Shown: positions 1 to 8,417 of the stretch, in pieces | How the letters are laid out: the number at the start of each line of letters is the position of its first letter | How positions within the stretch are numbered: the first letter of the stretch is position 1 | Assembly: GCF_050897975.1 (NCBI RefSeq) | Contig: NZ_JBPAXY010000001.1 | Span: 434,001-498,000, forward strand | Direction: 5' to 3' | DNA from: Pseudooceanicola sp050897975 | Lineage (GTDB): Bacteria > Pseudomonadota > Alphaproteobacteria > Rhodobacterales > Rhodobacteraceae | Length of the DNA stretch: 64,000 bases | Notes under the pieces: generated by a model | Told to the model about the DNA's origin: nothing | The model's database searches: none | The model's input: only the letters and a program-made list of their open reading frames with translations | Program-made: the position numbers and the translations under genes

Positions 1-160
1 CCAGATAGCCGTCGGCATAGTCGGTCAGCGAGGCCAGCACGAAAAGCACCAGCGCGCATTCATCGGCAAAGGGCCGGGGCAGCACCAGGAAGCACAGGGC
101 GATGCCCGGCGCGGCGGCCAGACGCAGAAGGGTCAGCAGGTTGGGCAGGGTCAGTTGCAT
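1..160 (-). CDS. pgsA: CDP-alcohol phosphatidyltransferase, probably PgsA (N-terminal part; continues off the window)
   Basis: Only the first 53 codons are inside the window; the gene continues leftward. The protein starts MQLTLPNLLTLLRL, followed by a hydrophobic helix, a second hydrophobic segment and the sequence TDYADGYL. The DxxDG at the end is the start of the CDP-alcohol phosphotransferase signature that binds the metal and CDP-diacylglycerol. The N-terminal NLLTLLRL pattern is typical of glycerol-3-phosphate 3-phosphatidyltransferases, inner-membrane enzymes that make phosphatidylglycerol-phosphate. The ATG at 158-160 is the only good start. The specific PgsA call is inferred, because the substrate-determining part lies outside the window and other CDP-alcohol enzymes share this start. 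It is divergent from the S49 peptidase gene. Confidence 0.75.
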   Translation of the reverse strand, partial: MQLTLPNLLTLLRLAAAPGIALCFLVLPRPFADECALVLFVLASLTDYADGYL

Positions 161-315
161 GGCCCCCTCCTACTCTGCCTGCGGCGCACAGGGAAGATGC
201 TTCGCGCGCCCAGGCGGGCCGGGCCGGGGCGACATTGACGCGCAGGGGCCGCAGGGGGGATGTTTTTTCCCCCGCGCCCCGCCGCAGCCTTGCCTGCCGC
301 AGACCCCCGCCTTAC

Positions 316-1122
316 ATGCCCCCCATGGCAGTTTGGAACCCCCTCAAGAAGCGCGGCCCGACGGTGGCCGTGGTCCGCCTCAGCGGCATGATCGCCACCG
401 GCAACCGCGCGCCCCTGAACGACGAGGCCCTGGCCCCGGTGATCGAACGCGCCTTCCGGCGCGGCAAGCCCGCCGCGGTGGCCCTGGTGATCAATTCGCC
501 CGGCGGCTCGCCTGTGCAAAGCTCGCTGATCGCCGCGCGCATCCGCCGCCTGGCGGACGAGAAAAAGGTGCCGGTCCTGGCCTTTGTCGAGGATGTGGCG
601 GCTTCGGGCGGCTATTGGCTGGCCTGCGCGGGGGATGAGATCATCGCCGACGAAAGCTCGATCCTGGGCTCGATCGGGGTCATCTCCTCCAGCTTCGGGG
701 CGCATGTCTTCCTGGCCCGCCAGGGGATCGAACGGCGCATCTACACCGCCGGCGAAAGCAAAAGCATGTTGGACCCGTTCCAGCCCGAGAAGGAAGAGGA
801 CGTGGCCCGGCTGAAGGATCTGCTGGGCGACATCCACGGCCATTTCATCGCCCATGTAAAGGCGCGCCGCGCCGACCGGCTGAAATCCGACCCCGACCTG
901 TTCACCGGCCGTGTCTGGCTGGGCCGCGCCGCCGTCGACCTCGGGCTGGCCGATTCCATCGGCCACCTGATCCCGGTGCTGGAAGAACGCTATGGCAAGG
1001 ACGTGCGCCTGCGTGTCTACGGGCGCAAGCGCGGCTGGATGCAGCGCCTGGGCGCCTCGGTGCTGGGGGACACGATGGTGACCCTGGAAGAACGCGCCGC
1101 CTACGCGCGGTTCGGGCTTTGA
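316..1122 (+). CDS. S49 family serine peptidase (SppA/SohB-like, cytoplasmic form)
   Basis: A 268-residue protease of the signal-peptide-peptidase A family. The Ser/Lys dyad is visible: the nucleophile lies in AASGGYW (Ser97) and the general base in GESKSMLDPF (Lys149). Their 52-residue spacing equals that of Bacillus SppA. The NSPGGS loop at about 60-65 shapes the oxyanion region. I see no signal peptide or membrane anchor, so it probably acts in the cytoplasm or loosely on the inner membrane, unlike classical SppA. It is half the length of the duplicated E. coli SppA. ATG 325 (MAVWNPL) is an alternative start; in-frame codons upstream of 316 encode an Arg/Pro-rich stretch with no family resemblance. 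The natural substrate is unknown. Confidence 0.9.
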   Translation: MPPMAVWNPLKKRGPTVAVVRLSGMIATGNRAPLNDEALAPVIERAFRRGKPAAVALVINSPGGSPVQSSLIAARIRRLADEKKVPVLAFVEDVAASGGYWLACAGDEIIADESSILGSIGVISSSFGAHVFLARQGIERRIYTAGESKSMLDPFQPEKEEDVARLKDLLGDIHGHFIAHVKARRADRLKSDPDLFTGRVWLGRAAVDLGLADSIGHLIPVLEERYGKDVRLRVYGRKRGWMQRLGASVLGDTMVTLEERAAYARFGL

Positions 1123-1174
1123 GCCCCGCCCCGCGTCCCCTGCGGCGCCCCCGAGGCGAAGGGCCCGGCCGGTC

Positions 1175-1381
1175 ATGATCCTGAAGATCGTCTTTCTGTT
1201 TCTTGTGGGCATGGCCGTGCTGGCGATGTTCGGCAAGCTGTCGCTGTTGCGCAAACTGGGCAGCGATGCCCTGAAACCGGCCCGCCGCACCTCCGGGACC
1301 TGCCCCGATTGCGGGCGGCACCGGATCGGCAAGGGCCCCTGCCCCTGCAAGACCGGTGCGAACCACCGCAAAGGGAGTTGA
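1175..1381 (+). CDS. small membrane protein with CxxC...CxC cytoplasmic tail
   Basis: A 68-residue protein with one N-terminal transmembrane helix (about residues 2-19) followed by a basic tail carrying CPDCGRHRIGKGPCPC. The two cysteine pairs could bind one zinc ion. It sits 53 bp after the S49 peptidase and 7 bp before the Ca/Na antiporter, in the same direction, so it is probably co-transcribed with one or both. I do not recognise a named family. The gene is supported by its position, the clean membrane-plus-metal-site architecture and a purine-rich stretch before the next gene. The function is unknown; a role as a small partner of the peptidase or antiporter is only a possibility. Confidence 0.7.
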   Translation: MILKIVFLFLVGMAVLAMFGKLSLLRKLGSDALKPARRTSGTCPDCGRHRIGKGPCPCKTGANHRKGS

Positions 1382-1388
1382 TCCGCGA

Positions 1389-2348
1389 ATGCTCGTCTGG
1401 CTCATGGCCGTTCTTGGCCTTGTCATCCTGTTACTGGCCGGCGACATGCTGGTGCGGGGCGCCGTCAACCTGGCGCTGCGCGTGGGCATCCCGGCGCTGC
1501 TGGTCAGCCTGACCATCGTCGCCTTCGGCACCTCGGCGCCCGAGCTGCTGATCTCGCTTCAGGCGGTGCTGGGCGGCAAGCCGGGGCTGGCCCTGGGCAA
1601 TGTCGTGGGCTCGAACACCGCCAATATCCTGCTGGTGCTGGGCATACCGGCCATCCTGGCCACCATGCACACCAGCCACTGCAATACCCGCAAAAGCTAT
1701 GCCCTGATGATCGGCGGCTCGCTGCTGTTCATCCTGCTGGGCCTGCGCGGGCGCTACGACTTCCTGGCGGGCGTGGTGCTGCTGTCGGTGCTGGTGCTGA
1801 TCCTGATGGACCAGGCGCGCGAGGCCATGGCGCATCGCCGCGACGGCAAGGCGGCGGCGGCCGAGGAGGATCTGGAAGAGATCGAAGGGGCCGACCCCGG
1901 AATCCCCGGATGGAAGATCGCCCTTTACCTGGTGCTGGGCCTGATCGGCCTGCCCCTGGGCGCCTCGATCCTGGTCGACAGCGCCTCTGAGATCGCCCGC
2001 GCCTATGGCGTCAGCGAGACGGTGATCGGCCTGACCCTGGTCGCCCTGGGCACCTCGCTGCCGGAACTGGCCACCACGGTGATGGCGGCGCTGCGCAAAC
2101 AGGCCGATGTGGCCCTGGGCAACGTCATCGGCTCGAACATGTTCAACCTGCTGGCGATCATCGGGGTGACCTCGCTGTTCGGGCAGATCCCGGTGGACCT
2201 GGCCGAGCTGGAGTTCGACTTTGCCGTCATGCTGGGCGCCTCGCTGCTGCTGATCCCCTTCGTCTATTTCCGCCGTGACATCACGCGGCTGTGGGGCATC
2301 GGGCTGACCGCGCTATATGGCCTGTATATCCTTCTTGTCCTGACCTGA
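1389..2348 (+). CDS. calcium/sodium antiporter, CaCA family (YrbG-like)
   Basis: A 319-residue inner-membrane exchanger with the two inverted alpha-repeats of the Ca2+:cation antiporter superfamily. Repeat 1 carries GTSAPELLISL and GNVVGSNTANI; repeat 2 carries GTSLPELATTV and GNVIGSNMFN. The glutamates in the GTS-PE motifs form the cation site. About ten transmembrane segments are separated by an acidic central loop (AAAEEDLEEIEGADP, about residues 150-165). The length matches bacterial YrbG proteins. The start at 1389 was chosen over an in-frame ATG at 1356 because it begins directly with the first helix and has AAGGGAG upstream. It probably exports Ca2+ in exchange for Na+ or H+; ion selectivity cannot be read from the sequence. 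Confidence 0.93.
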   Translation: MLVWLMAVLGLVILLLAGDMLVRGAVNLALRVGIPALLVSLTIVAFGTSAPELLISLQAVLGGKPGLALGNVVGSNTANILLVLGIPAILATMHTSHCNTRKSYALMIGGSLLFILLGLRGRYDFLAGVVLLSVLVLILMDQAREAMAHRRDGKAAAAEEDLEEIEGADPGIPGWKIALYLVLGLIGLPLGASILVDSASEIARAYGVSETVIGLTLVALGTSLPELATTVMAALRKQADVALGNVIGSNMFNLLAIIGVTSLFGQIPVDLAELEFDFAVMLGASLLLIPFVYFRRDITRLWGIGLTALYGLYILLVLT

Positions 2349-2368
2349 CCCCGCCAGAGGAGAGCCCC

Positions 2369-3148
2369 ATGCCCCGCGCCCTCGTCACCGGAGCCGCCAA
2401 ACGCCTTGGCCGCGCCATGGCCCTGACCCTGGCCGAAGAAGGCTATGACGTCGCGGTGCATTACAACGGCTCGACCGAGGCCGCCGAAGAGGTGGTGGCC
2501 GAGATTGTCGCCCTGGGCCGTCAGGCCGTGGCCCTGCGCGCCGACATGACCCAGGAGGCCGAGGTGGCGCCGCTGATCGGCCAGGCCGCCGCGGCCCTTG
2601 GCGGGCCGCTGGACTGCCTGGTGAACAACGCCTCGGTCTTCGACTACGACAATCTGGCCAGCGCCGACCGCGCCAGCTGGGACCGGCACATGGAGGTCAA
2701 CCTGCGGGCGCCCTTCCTGCTGACGCAGCTGTTCGCCGCCCAGGCCCCGGCCCCCGTGACCGACGGCATGGGCGAGCCCGAGGCGCGGGCGCTGGTGATC
2801 CAGATGCTGGACCAGCGGGTGCACAAGCTGACGCCCGAATTCATGTCCTACACGATTTCCAAGATGGGTCTCTGGGCCTTTACCCAGACCGCCGCCCAGG
2901 CCCTGGCCCCCGCCGTGCGTGTCAACGCCATCGGCCCCGGCCCGACCCTGCGCGGCGCGCGGCAAAGCCAGGCCCATTTCGACGCGCAACGGGCCAACAC
3001 GGTGCTGGAACGCGGCTCGAACCCCGAGGATATCTGCGGCGCGTTGCGCTATTTCCTGGGGGCGAAAGGGGTGACGGGGCAGCTGATCTGCACCGACGGC
3101 GGGCAGCATCTGGCCTGGAAAACACCGGACGTTCAGGGGGTAGAATAA
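2369..3148 (+). CDS. short-chain dehydrogenase, pteridine-reductase (FolM/PTR1)-like
   Basis: A 259-residue NAD(P)H-dependent Rossmann enzyme. The N-terminal cofactor loop TGAAKRLGRA and the following HYNGS segment closely resemble pteridine reductase 1. The NNASVF sequence replaces the usual NNAG and is typical of the FolM/PTR1 branch. The catalytic pair is in SYTISK (YxxxK). FolM-type enzymes reduce dihydropterins or dihydrofolate, so a tetrahydropterin/folate role is plausible but inferred. The start is preceded by AGAGGAGAG, 20 bp after the antiporter stop, so the two genes are probably one operon. The substrate could differ, since SDR specificity is hard to read. Confidence 0.85.
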   Translation: MPRALVTGAAKRLGRAMALTLAEEGYDVAVHYNGSTEAAEEVVAEIVALGRQAVALRADMTQEAEVAPLIGQAAAALGGPLDCLVNNASVFDYDNLASADRASWDRHMEVNLRAPFLLTQLFAAQAPAPVTDGMGEPEARALVIQMLDQRVHKLTPEFMSYTISKMGLWAFTQTAAQALAPAVRVNAIGPGPTLRGARQSQAHFDAQRANTVLERGSNPEDICGALRYFLGAKGVTGQLICTDGGQHLAWKTPDVQGVE

Positions 3149-3436
3149 CCGGACACGGACAAAGTTTTGCACCTGTCACAGGGGCTTTACAAATCCGTTA
3201 CCAAAACCTCAATGTTTTCAGTCGCTTGCCCTTATGAATAAAAATTTTCGTGCGAAATCAACACCTTGAAAATCCGCACAATTTTTAGTCAACTCAAGGA
3301 AGAGGCCGCGAAACAAGGGTTTTTTCTGGATGTCTGAATACTATCCCCGGAGTTATCCACAGAATGCGGGGAAAGCTTTCCTCTTGTCACCGCAGGCGGA
3401 AATTTGCAGGCGATCCGAGAATCGAGGCGGAGTCGT
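3149..3436. other. AT-rich intergenic region upstream of uvrC
   Basis: This 288-bp spacer is much richer in A/T than its surroundings, with runs such as AATAAAAATTTTCG and CAATTTTTAG. It contains one perfect DnaA-box consensus. It presumably holds the uvrC promoter. I see no gene in it. Confidence 0.6.
3353..3361 (+). promoter_or_regulatory. single perfect DnaA box (TTATCCACA)
   Basis: The 9-mer TTATCCACA matches the consensus DnaA box exactly. It lies in an AT-rich spacer 76 bp before the uvrC start. No second perfect box is visible nearby, so it is more likely a DnaA-responsive promoter site or a chance match than a replication origin. Confidence 0.45.
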
Positions 3437-5329
3437 ATGAACCAGGAAACCGACAGCAGCAGCGAGACCGACAGCGCCGCCTCGAGGCCGCGCGGGCGGG
3501 CCGTGATCCAGGGTTATCTGTCCACGCTGGACAGCTCGCCCGGCGTCTACCGGATGCTGGATGCCGACAGCCGGGTCCTTTACGTCGGCAAGGCGCGCAA
3601 CCTGAAAGCGCGGGTTTCCAGCTATGCCCGGCCCACCGGGCACTCGGGGCGCATCGCCCGGATGATCCGCGAAACCGCCTCGATGATGTTCCTGACCACG
3701 CGCACGGAAACCGAGGCGCTGCTGCTGGAACAGAACCTGATCAAGCAGCTGAAGCCGCGCTACAACGTGCTTTTGCGCGACGACAAATCCTTTCCCAATA
3801 TCCTGGTGGCCAAGGACACGCCCTTTCCGCAGATCCGCAAGCATCGCGGCGCCAAGAAGGACAAGGGTGCCTACTACGGCCCCTTCGCCAGCGCAGGCGC
3901 GGTGAACCGGACGCTGAACCAGCTGCAAAAGGTCTTCCTGCTGCGCAACTGCTCGGATTCGATGTTCGACAGCCGCACGCGGCCCTGCCTGCTGTACCAG
4001 ATCAAGCGCTGTAGCGCGCCTTGCGTGGGCTATATCTCCGAGGCGGATTACGCCGCCACCGTGGCCGATGCCGAACGCTTCCTTCAGGGGCGGTCCACAG
4101 ACGTGCAGGAAAAGCTGGCCGCCGAGATGCAGGCCGCCAGCGAAGAGATGGAGTTCGAGCGCGCCGCCGCCCTGCGCGACCGGATCAAGGCGCTGACCCA
4201 GGTGCAATCGACCCAGGGCATCAACCCGCGCTCCACCGCCGAGGCGGATGTGGTGGCCCTGCATATGGAGGGCGGACAGGCCTGCGTGCAGGTCTTCTTC
4301 ATCCGGGCGCATCAGAACTGGGGCAACCAGGATTTCTATCCCCGCACCGGAGCAGACATCAGCGAGGCCGAGGTGATGCAGGCCTTCCTGGGCCAGTTCT
4401 ACGACCAGAAGGAACCGCCCCGGCAGATCCTGCTGTCCCATGACATCGAGGACACCGACCTGATGCAGGAACTGCTGTCCGACAAGGCGGGCCGCAAGGT
4501 CGAGATCCTGGTGCCGCAGCGGGGCGAAAAGCTTGAACTGATCGCGGGCGCGGCCCGCAACGCCCGCGAAAGCCTGGGCCGCCGCATGTCCGAAAGCGCC
4601 ACCCAGGCCAAACTGCTGAAAGGTCTGGCCGAGGCCTTTGGCCTGGACAAGGTGCCCGAACGGATCGAGGTCTACGACAACTCGCATATCCAGGGCACCA
4701 ATGCCGTGGGGGGCATGATCGTCGCCGGGCCCGAGGGGTTCCTGAAATCGCAATACCGCAAGTTCAACATCCGTGGCGAAGAGCTGACCCCCGGGGATGA
4801 CTTCGGCATGATGAAAGAGGTACTGACCCGGCGCCTGAAGCGGCTGCTGAAGGAAGACCCCGACCATGAAAAGGGCATGTGGCCCGACCTTCTGCTGATC
4901 GACGGCGGCGCGGGCCAGGTCTCGGCGGTGCAAGAGATCCTGGACGAGATGGGCGTGCCTGACCTGCCCATGGTGGGCGTCGCCAAGGGCGTGGACCGCG
5001 ACCACGGCAAGGAAGAATTCCACCGCCCCGGCCAGCGCCCCTTCGCGCTTAAGATGAACGATCCGGTCCTCTACTTCGTGCAGCGGATGCGCGACGAGGC
5101 GCACCGTTTCGCCATCGGCACCCACCGGGCCAAGCGCGCCAAGTCGAACATGGCCAACCCTCTGGACGATGTGCCGGGCGTCGGCGCGGCGCGCAAACGC
5201 GCGCTCTTGGCGCATTTCGGCTCGGCCAAGGCGGTCAGCCGCGCCAATCTGGCGGACCTGAAGGCGGTCGACGGGGTCTCCAGCAGCCTGGCGGAAAAGA
5301 TCTACGACCACTTCCATTCCGGCCGCTAG
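3437..5329 (+). CDS. uvrC: excinuclease ABC subunit UvrC
   Basis: This 630-residue protein makes the dual incisions around lesions in nucleotide excision repair, with UvrA and UvrB. Domains in order: GIY-YIG nuclease for the 3' cut (GVYRM at 36-40, LYVGKARNLKAR at about 48-59); a cysteine-containing middle; a UVR helix that binds UvrB (about 218-246); an RNase-H-like nuclease for the 5' cut (RIEVYDNSHIQGT, LLLIDGGAGQ); and C-terminal helix-hairpin-helices (VPGVGAARKRALLAHFG). The length is normal. The ATG at 3437 with GAGGCGGAG upstream is preferred to an ATG 33 bp earlier. In many relatives uvrC is followed directly by pgsA; here a permease gene follows instead. Confidence 0.98.
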   Translation: MNQETDSSSETDSAASRPRGRAVIQGYLSTLDSSPGVYRMLDADSRVLYVGKARNLKARVSSYARPTGHSGRIARMIRETASMMFLTTRTETEALLLEQNLIKQLKPRYNVLLRDDKSFPNILVAKDTPFPQIRKHRGAKKDKGAYYGPFASAGAVNRTLNQLQKVFLLRNCSDSMFDSRTRPCLLYQIKRCSAPCVGYISEADYAATVADAERFLQGRSTDVQEKLAAEMQAASEEMEFERAAALRDRIKALTQVQSTQGINPRSTAEADVVALHMEGGQACVQVFFIRAHQNWGNQDFYPRTGADISEAEVMQAFLGQFYDQKEPPRQILLSHDIEDTDLMQELLSDKAGRKVEILVPQRGEKLELIAGAARNARESLGRRMSESATQAKLLKGLAEAFGLDKVPERIEVYDNSHIQGTNAVGGMIVAGPEGFLKSQYRKFNIRGEELTPGDDFGMMKEVLTRRLKRLLKEDPDHEKGMWPDLLLIDGGAGQVSAVQEILDEMGVPDLPMVGVAKGVDRDHGKEEFHRPGQRPFALKMNDPVLYFVQRMRDEAHRFAIGTHRAKRAKSNMANPLDDVPGVGAARKRALLAHFGSAKAVSRANLADLKAVDGVSSSLAEKIYDHFHSGR

Positions 5330-5459
5330 GGGTGCGGGCTGCCCGGTTGCCGCTCACAACTGCACGAGGGGGCGGTTTTCGCCCTGCCCCGCCCGCCGCG
5401 CCCTTGCGCTTTGATGCAGCGGCACTTCTAAAGCGGCAAAACGCCATGGAGAGTGACGC

Positions 5460-6962
5460 ATGAGAACGCCGCCCACCGAACGTGAGATTCAGGCCCAGTC
5501 GGACCCGAACCACCCGCCGCACGACGACCCGATCGAACCGATCAAGCCGTGGAAGCTGGCCGCGCTGATCCTTGGCCCCCTGGCCACGGTGGTCCTGTCG
5601 CTGCTGCCCGCCCCCGAGGGCATGGCGCCCGAGGCCTGGCGCCTGGTGGCCCTGACCGTCTGGATGGTGATCTGGTGGCTGTCCGAGGCGATCCCCCTGC
5701 CTGCCACCGCCCTGCTGCCCATTCCGATGATGCCCCTTCTGGGCATCCAGGAGGTGCCCGCGATCACGGTCAACTACGGGAACCACCTGATCTTCCTCTT
5801 CCTCGGCGGCTTTATCCTGGCCGGCGCCATGCAACGCTGGGGCCTGCACCGGCGGATCGCCCTGACCATCGTGCGCGCCATCGGCTCGACCCCCACCCGG
5901 ATCGTGCTGGGCTTCATGCTGGCCACGGCCTTTCTGTCGATGTGGATCTCCAACACCGCGACGGCGGTGATGATGTATGCGGTCGGCATCTCGGTGATCG
6001 AGTTCGTCGCCGCCAAGGTCAAGGACCGCGCCCTGGTGCGCAACTTCGGCGTGGCGCTGATGCTGTCGATCGCCTTCTCGGCCTCCATCGGCGGGGTCGG
6101 CACGCTGATCGGGACGCCACCGAACGCCCTGCTGGCGGGGCTTCTAGGGGAAACCTACGGGATCGAGATCGGCTTCATGCAGTGGATGCTGATCGGCCTG
6201 CCGGTGGTGCTGGTGATGCTGCCGGTGGCCTACCTGCTGCTGACCCGCGTGGTCTTTCCGATGCAGGGGCTGGATCTGGGCGGGGTCAATGCGGTGATCG
6301 ACGAGGAATACCAGCGGCTGGGCCGCATGGACCGGGGCGAGATCATCGTGGCCGTGGTCTTCGGCGCCGCCGCCTTCTTCTGGATCACCCGCAGCTTCCT
6401 GGGTCTGCCGCTGAACGATGCAGGTATCGGCATGGCCGCCGCGCTGCTGCTCTTTGCCATTCCCGTGGGCCGCGATCAGGGCTTTGTGCTGGACTGGTCC
6501 ATCGCCCGCAGCCTGCCCTGGGGCGTGCTGATGCTGTTCGGCGGCGGCCTGGCCCTGGCGGGCGCCTTCAGCGCCACCGGGCTGGCCGAATGGATCGGCG
6601 ACGGGGTGGCGGGCCTTCAGGGGATCAACCTGTGGCTCTTGGTGCTGATCGTGGCAGGGGTCATCGTCTATCTGACCGAGATCACCTCGAACACCGCCTC
6701 GACCGCAACCTTCCTGCCGATCCTGGGCGCCGTGGCCGTGGGCCTGGGAGTCGCGCCGGAACTTCTGATGGTGCCGGTGGCCCTTGGCGCCTCGATGGCC
6801 TTCATGATGCCGGTGGCGACACCGCCGAATGCCATCGTCTTTTCCTACGAAGAGATGCACCTGAGCGACATGGTGAAGGCGGGGTTCCTGCTGAACATCG
6901 TCTCCATCGCCGTGGTCTTTGGCGCGATGTACCTGCTGGCGGGGCCTGTCTTCGGGCTGTGA
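5460..6962 (+). CDS. SLC13/DASS family anion symporter
   Basis: A 500-residue inner-membrane transporter of the divalent anion:Na+ symporter family. Both substrate/sodium hairpins show the SNT signature: MWISNTATAVMM in the first half and ITSNTASTATFLPILG in the second. A hydrophilic N-terminus of about 50 residues precedes roughly eleven helices. Family members carry dicarboxylates, citrate or sulfate; the substrate cannot be fixed here. GGAGAG precedes the ATG. It appears monocistronic, with its own promoter after uvrC and a strong terminator downstream. A second, more distant SLC13-type gene lies at 36.5 kb. Confidence 0.92.
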   Translation: MRTPPTEREIQAQSDPNHPPHDDPIEPIKPWKLAALILGPLATVVLSLLPAPEGMAPEAWRLVALTVWMVIWWLSEAIPLPATALLPIPMMPLLGIQEVPAITVNYGNHLIFLFLGGFILAGAMQRWGLHRRIALTIVRAIGSTPTRIVLGFMLATAFLSMWISNTATAVMMYAVGISVIEFVAAKVKDRALVRNFGVALMLSIAFSASIGGVGTLIGTPPNALLAGLLGETYGIEIGFMQWMLIGLPVVLVMLPVAYLLLTRVVFPMQGLDLGGVNAVIDEEYQRLGRMDRGEIIVAVVFGAAAFFWITRSFLGLPLNDAGIGMAAALLLFAIPVGRDQGFVLDWSIARSLPWGVLMLFGGGLALAGAFSATGLAEWIGDGVAGLQGINLWLLVLIVAGVIVYLTEITSNTASTATFLPILGAVAVGLGVAPELLMVPVALGASMAFMMPVATPPNAIVFSYEEMHLSDMVKAGFLLNIVSIAVVFGAMYLLAGPVFGL

Positions 6963-6988
6963 GCCAGGCGGCCCGCGCAGCACAAGGG

Positions 6989-7013
6989 AAGGGGGGCCAC
7001 ACGGCCCCCTTTT
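6989..7013 (+). terminator. Rho-independent terminator after the SLC13 permease gene
   Basis: Arms GGGGGCC and GGCCCCC enclose an ACAC loop and are followed by TTTT. It lies between convergent genes. The A-poor left flank means it mainly serves the plus strand. Confidence 0.8.
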
Positions 7014-7014
7014 G

Positions 7015-7542
7015 CTACCAGATATCGGCCCGGTCTAGGGCTGCCACGCAGCGCGAAGCGCCTCGCAGCACCGGCGCGCCGCCGCCCGTCAGGCGCTGAC
7101 CGATCCAGCCCTGGGGCATCGACAGGGGCAAGGGCGGCGGCACCTGCGCCGCGGTCACGGGCGCAAAGCCCAGGCGGCCGTAGAAGGCCGGATCGCCATA
7201 GGTCATCACCACCGCGACCCCCTCGGCCTTTAGCGCGTCCAGCGCATGGCGCAGCAGGGCCTGGCCGATGCCGATCCGCTGCCAGCCCGGGGCCACGGCC
7301 ATGGGCGACAGCAGAAAGACCACCGCCGGATCCTCGGCAAAGCGCAGCCGGGTAAAGATCCCCCCGGCCACCGGCCCCTCGTCGCGCAGGTCGCGAAAGA
7401 CGCGCAGGTCGGGGGCGGGCGTACGGGCCAGCAGATCGCCCACCAGATCGCCGATCAGCGGCCCTTCCTCGGGCCCGAAGCTGGCCCGGAAAAGCGCGCG
7501 AAAGGCGGATTCGTCGCCGTCATGTCCCGTGGTGATCGTCAT
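7015..7542 (-). CDS. GNAT family N-acetyltransferase
   Basis: A 175-residue acetyltransferase. The acetyl-CoA pyrophosphate loop is visible as GWQRIGIGQALL (Q/RxxGxG/A), preceded by the LLSPMAVAP strand. It is followed by YGDPAFYGRLGFAP, typical of the YhbS-like branch. Such enzymes acetylate an amine on a small molecule or protein; the substrate is unknown. The start at 7542 (MTITTGHDGDES) has a GGGGCAGGGG stretch upstream. An earlier in-frame ATG would add a basic N-terminal extension not expected in the family. It converges with the SLC13 gene. Confidence 0.88.
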   Translation of the reverse strand: MTITTGHDGDESAFRALFRASFGPEEGPLIGDLVGDLLARTPAPDLRVFRDLRDEGPVAGGIFTRLRFAEDPAVVFLLSPMAVAPGWQRIGIGQALLRHALDALKAEGVAVVMTYGDPAFYGRLGFAPVTAAQVPPPLPLSMPQGWIGQRLTGGGAPVLRGASRCVAALDRADIW

Positions 7543-7608
7543 CCCCTGCCCCTTCATCCTGGTGGTCCCCAGTCTGCGGGGACGCACATGCCCAGGCAAG
7601 GGTCATGA

Positions 7609-7635
7609 AAAAGGGAGGCCCGAAGGCCCCCTTTC
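7609..7635 (-). terminator. terminator of the ABC-2 exporter operon
   Basis: On the minus strand the arms AAAGGGGGCC and GGCCTCCCTTT (one mismatch) enclose a TTCG loop and end in a five-T run. It lies about 20 bp after the permease stop codon. Confidence 0.75.
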
Positions 7636-7655
7636 GATCCGTCATGCGCCCCGCC

Positions 7656-8417
7656 TCAGTCGCGGATGCGCCAGCCGGTCTGGAAGATCCGCGCCACCAG
7701 GCCCAGGCAGATGGTGAAGAAGACGGCGACGGCCAGAAGGCTCCAGCCCACGGCAACGTCGGCCACCCCGAAGAAGGCCCAGCGGAAGCCCGAGATCAGG
7801 TAGAAGACCGGGTTGAAATGGGTGATCGTCTGCCAGACCGGCGGCAACATCTCGGTCGAGTAGAAAGAGCCGCCGAGGAAGACCAGCGGCGTCACGACCA
7901 GAAGCGGCACCAGTTGCAGCTGCTCGAAGTTCTTCGCCCAGATGCCGATTATGAAGCCCAGAAGGGCGAAGGCCAGGCAGGTCAGCACCAGGAACAGCAC
8001 CATGGCCAGGGGATGCAGGATCGTCAGGTCGATGAAGACCGCAGCGGTGCCCAGAATCACCATTCCGATGAACAGCGCCTTGGTCGCCGCCGCCCCCACG
8101 AAACCGATGACGATTTCCAGAAAGTTGATCGGCGCCGACAGCAGTTCAAACACCGTGCCGGTGAACTTGGGGAAATAGATCCCGAAGCTGGCGTTCGAGA
8201 TCGACTGCATGATCACCGACAGCATGATCAGCCCCGGCACGATGAAGGCGCCATAGGACACGCCCTCGACCGTTTCGATGCGCGAGCCGATGGCGGCGCC
8301 GAAGACCACGAAGTACAGCGAGGTCGAGATCACGGGCGAGACGAAGCTTTGCAGGATGGTGCGGAAGAACCGCTGCATCTCGTTCATGTAGATGGCCTGG
8401 ACGGCACGCAGGTTCAT
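7656..8417 (-). CDS. ABC-2 type transporter permease
   Basis: A 253-residue integral membrane subunit with six hydrophobic segments, typical of the ABC-2 family (NodJ/YadH-like exporters). Recognisable features are the N-terminal amphipathic stretch (NEMQRFFRTILQSFVSPVIS) and the C-terminal LVVTPLVFLGGSFYSTEMLPP followed by FNPVFYLISGFRW, the conserved ABC-2 region. The start codon overlaps the stop of the ATPase gene (ATGA), so the two are translationally coupled. YadH/YadG-type pairs export hydrophobic compounds or glycans; the substrate here is unknown. Confidence 0.93.
   Translation of the reverse strand: MNLRAVQAIYMNEMQRFFRTILQSFVSPVISTSLYFVVFGAAIGSRIETVEGVSYGAFIVPGLIMLSVIMQSISNASFGIYFPKFTGTVFELLSAPINFLEIVIGFVGAAATKALFIGMVILGTAAVFIDLTILHPLAMVLFLVLTCLAFALLGFIIGIWAKNFEQLQLVPLLVVTPLVFLGGSFYSTEMLPPVWQTITHFNPVFYLISGFRWAFFGVADVAVGWSLLAVAVFFTICLGLVARIFQTGWRIRD

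Noticed and set aside
3149..3436. Replication origin at the DnaA box
   Set aside because: Only one perfect box, and no dnaA, hemE, gidA or parAB genes nearby.
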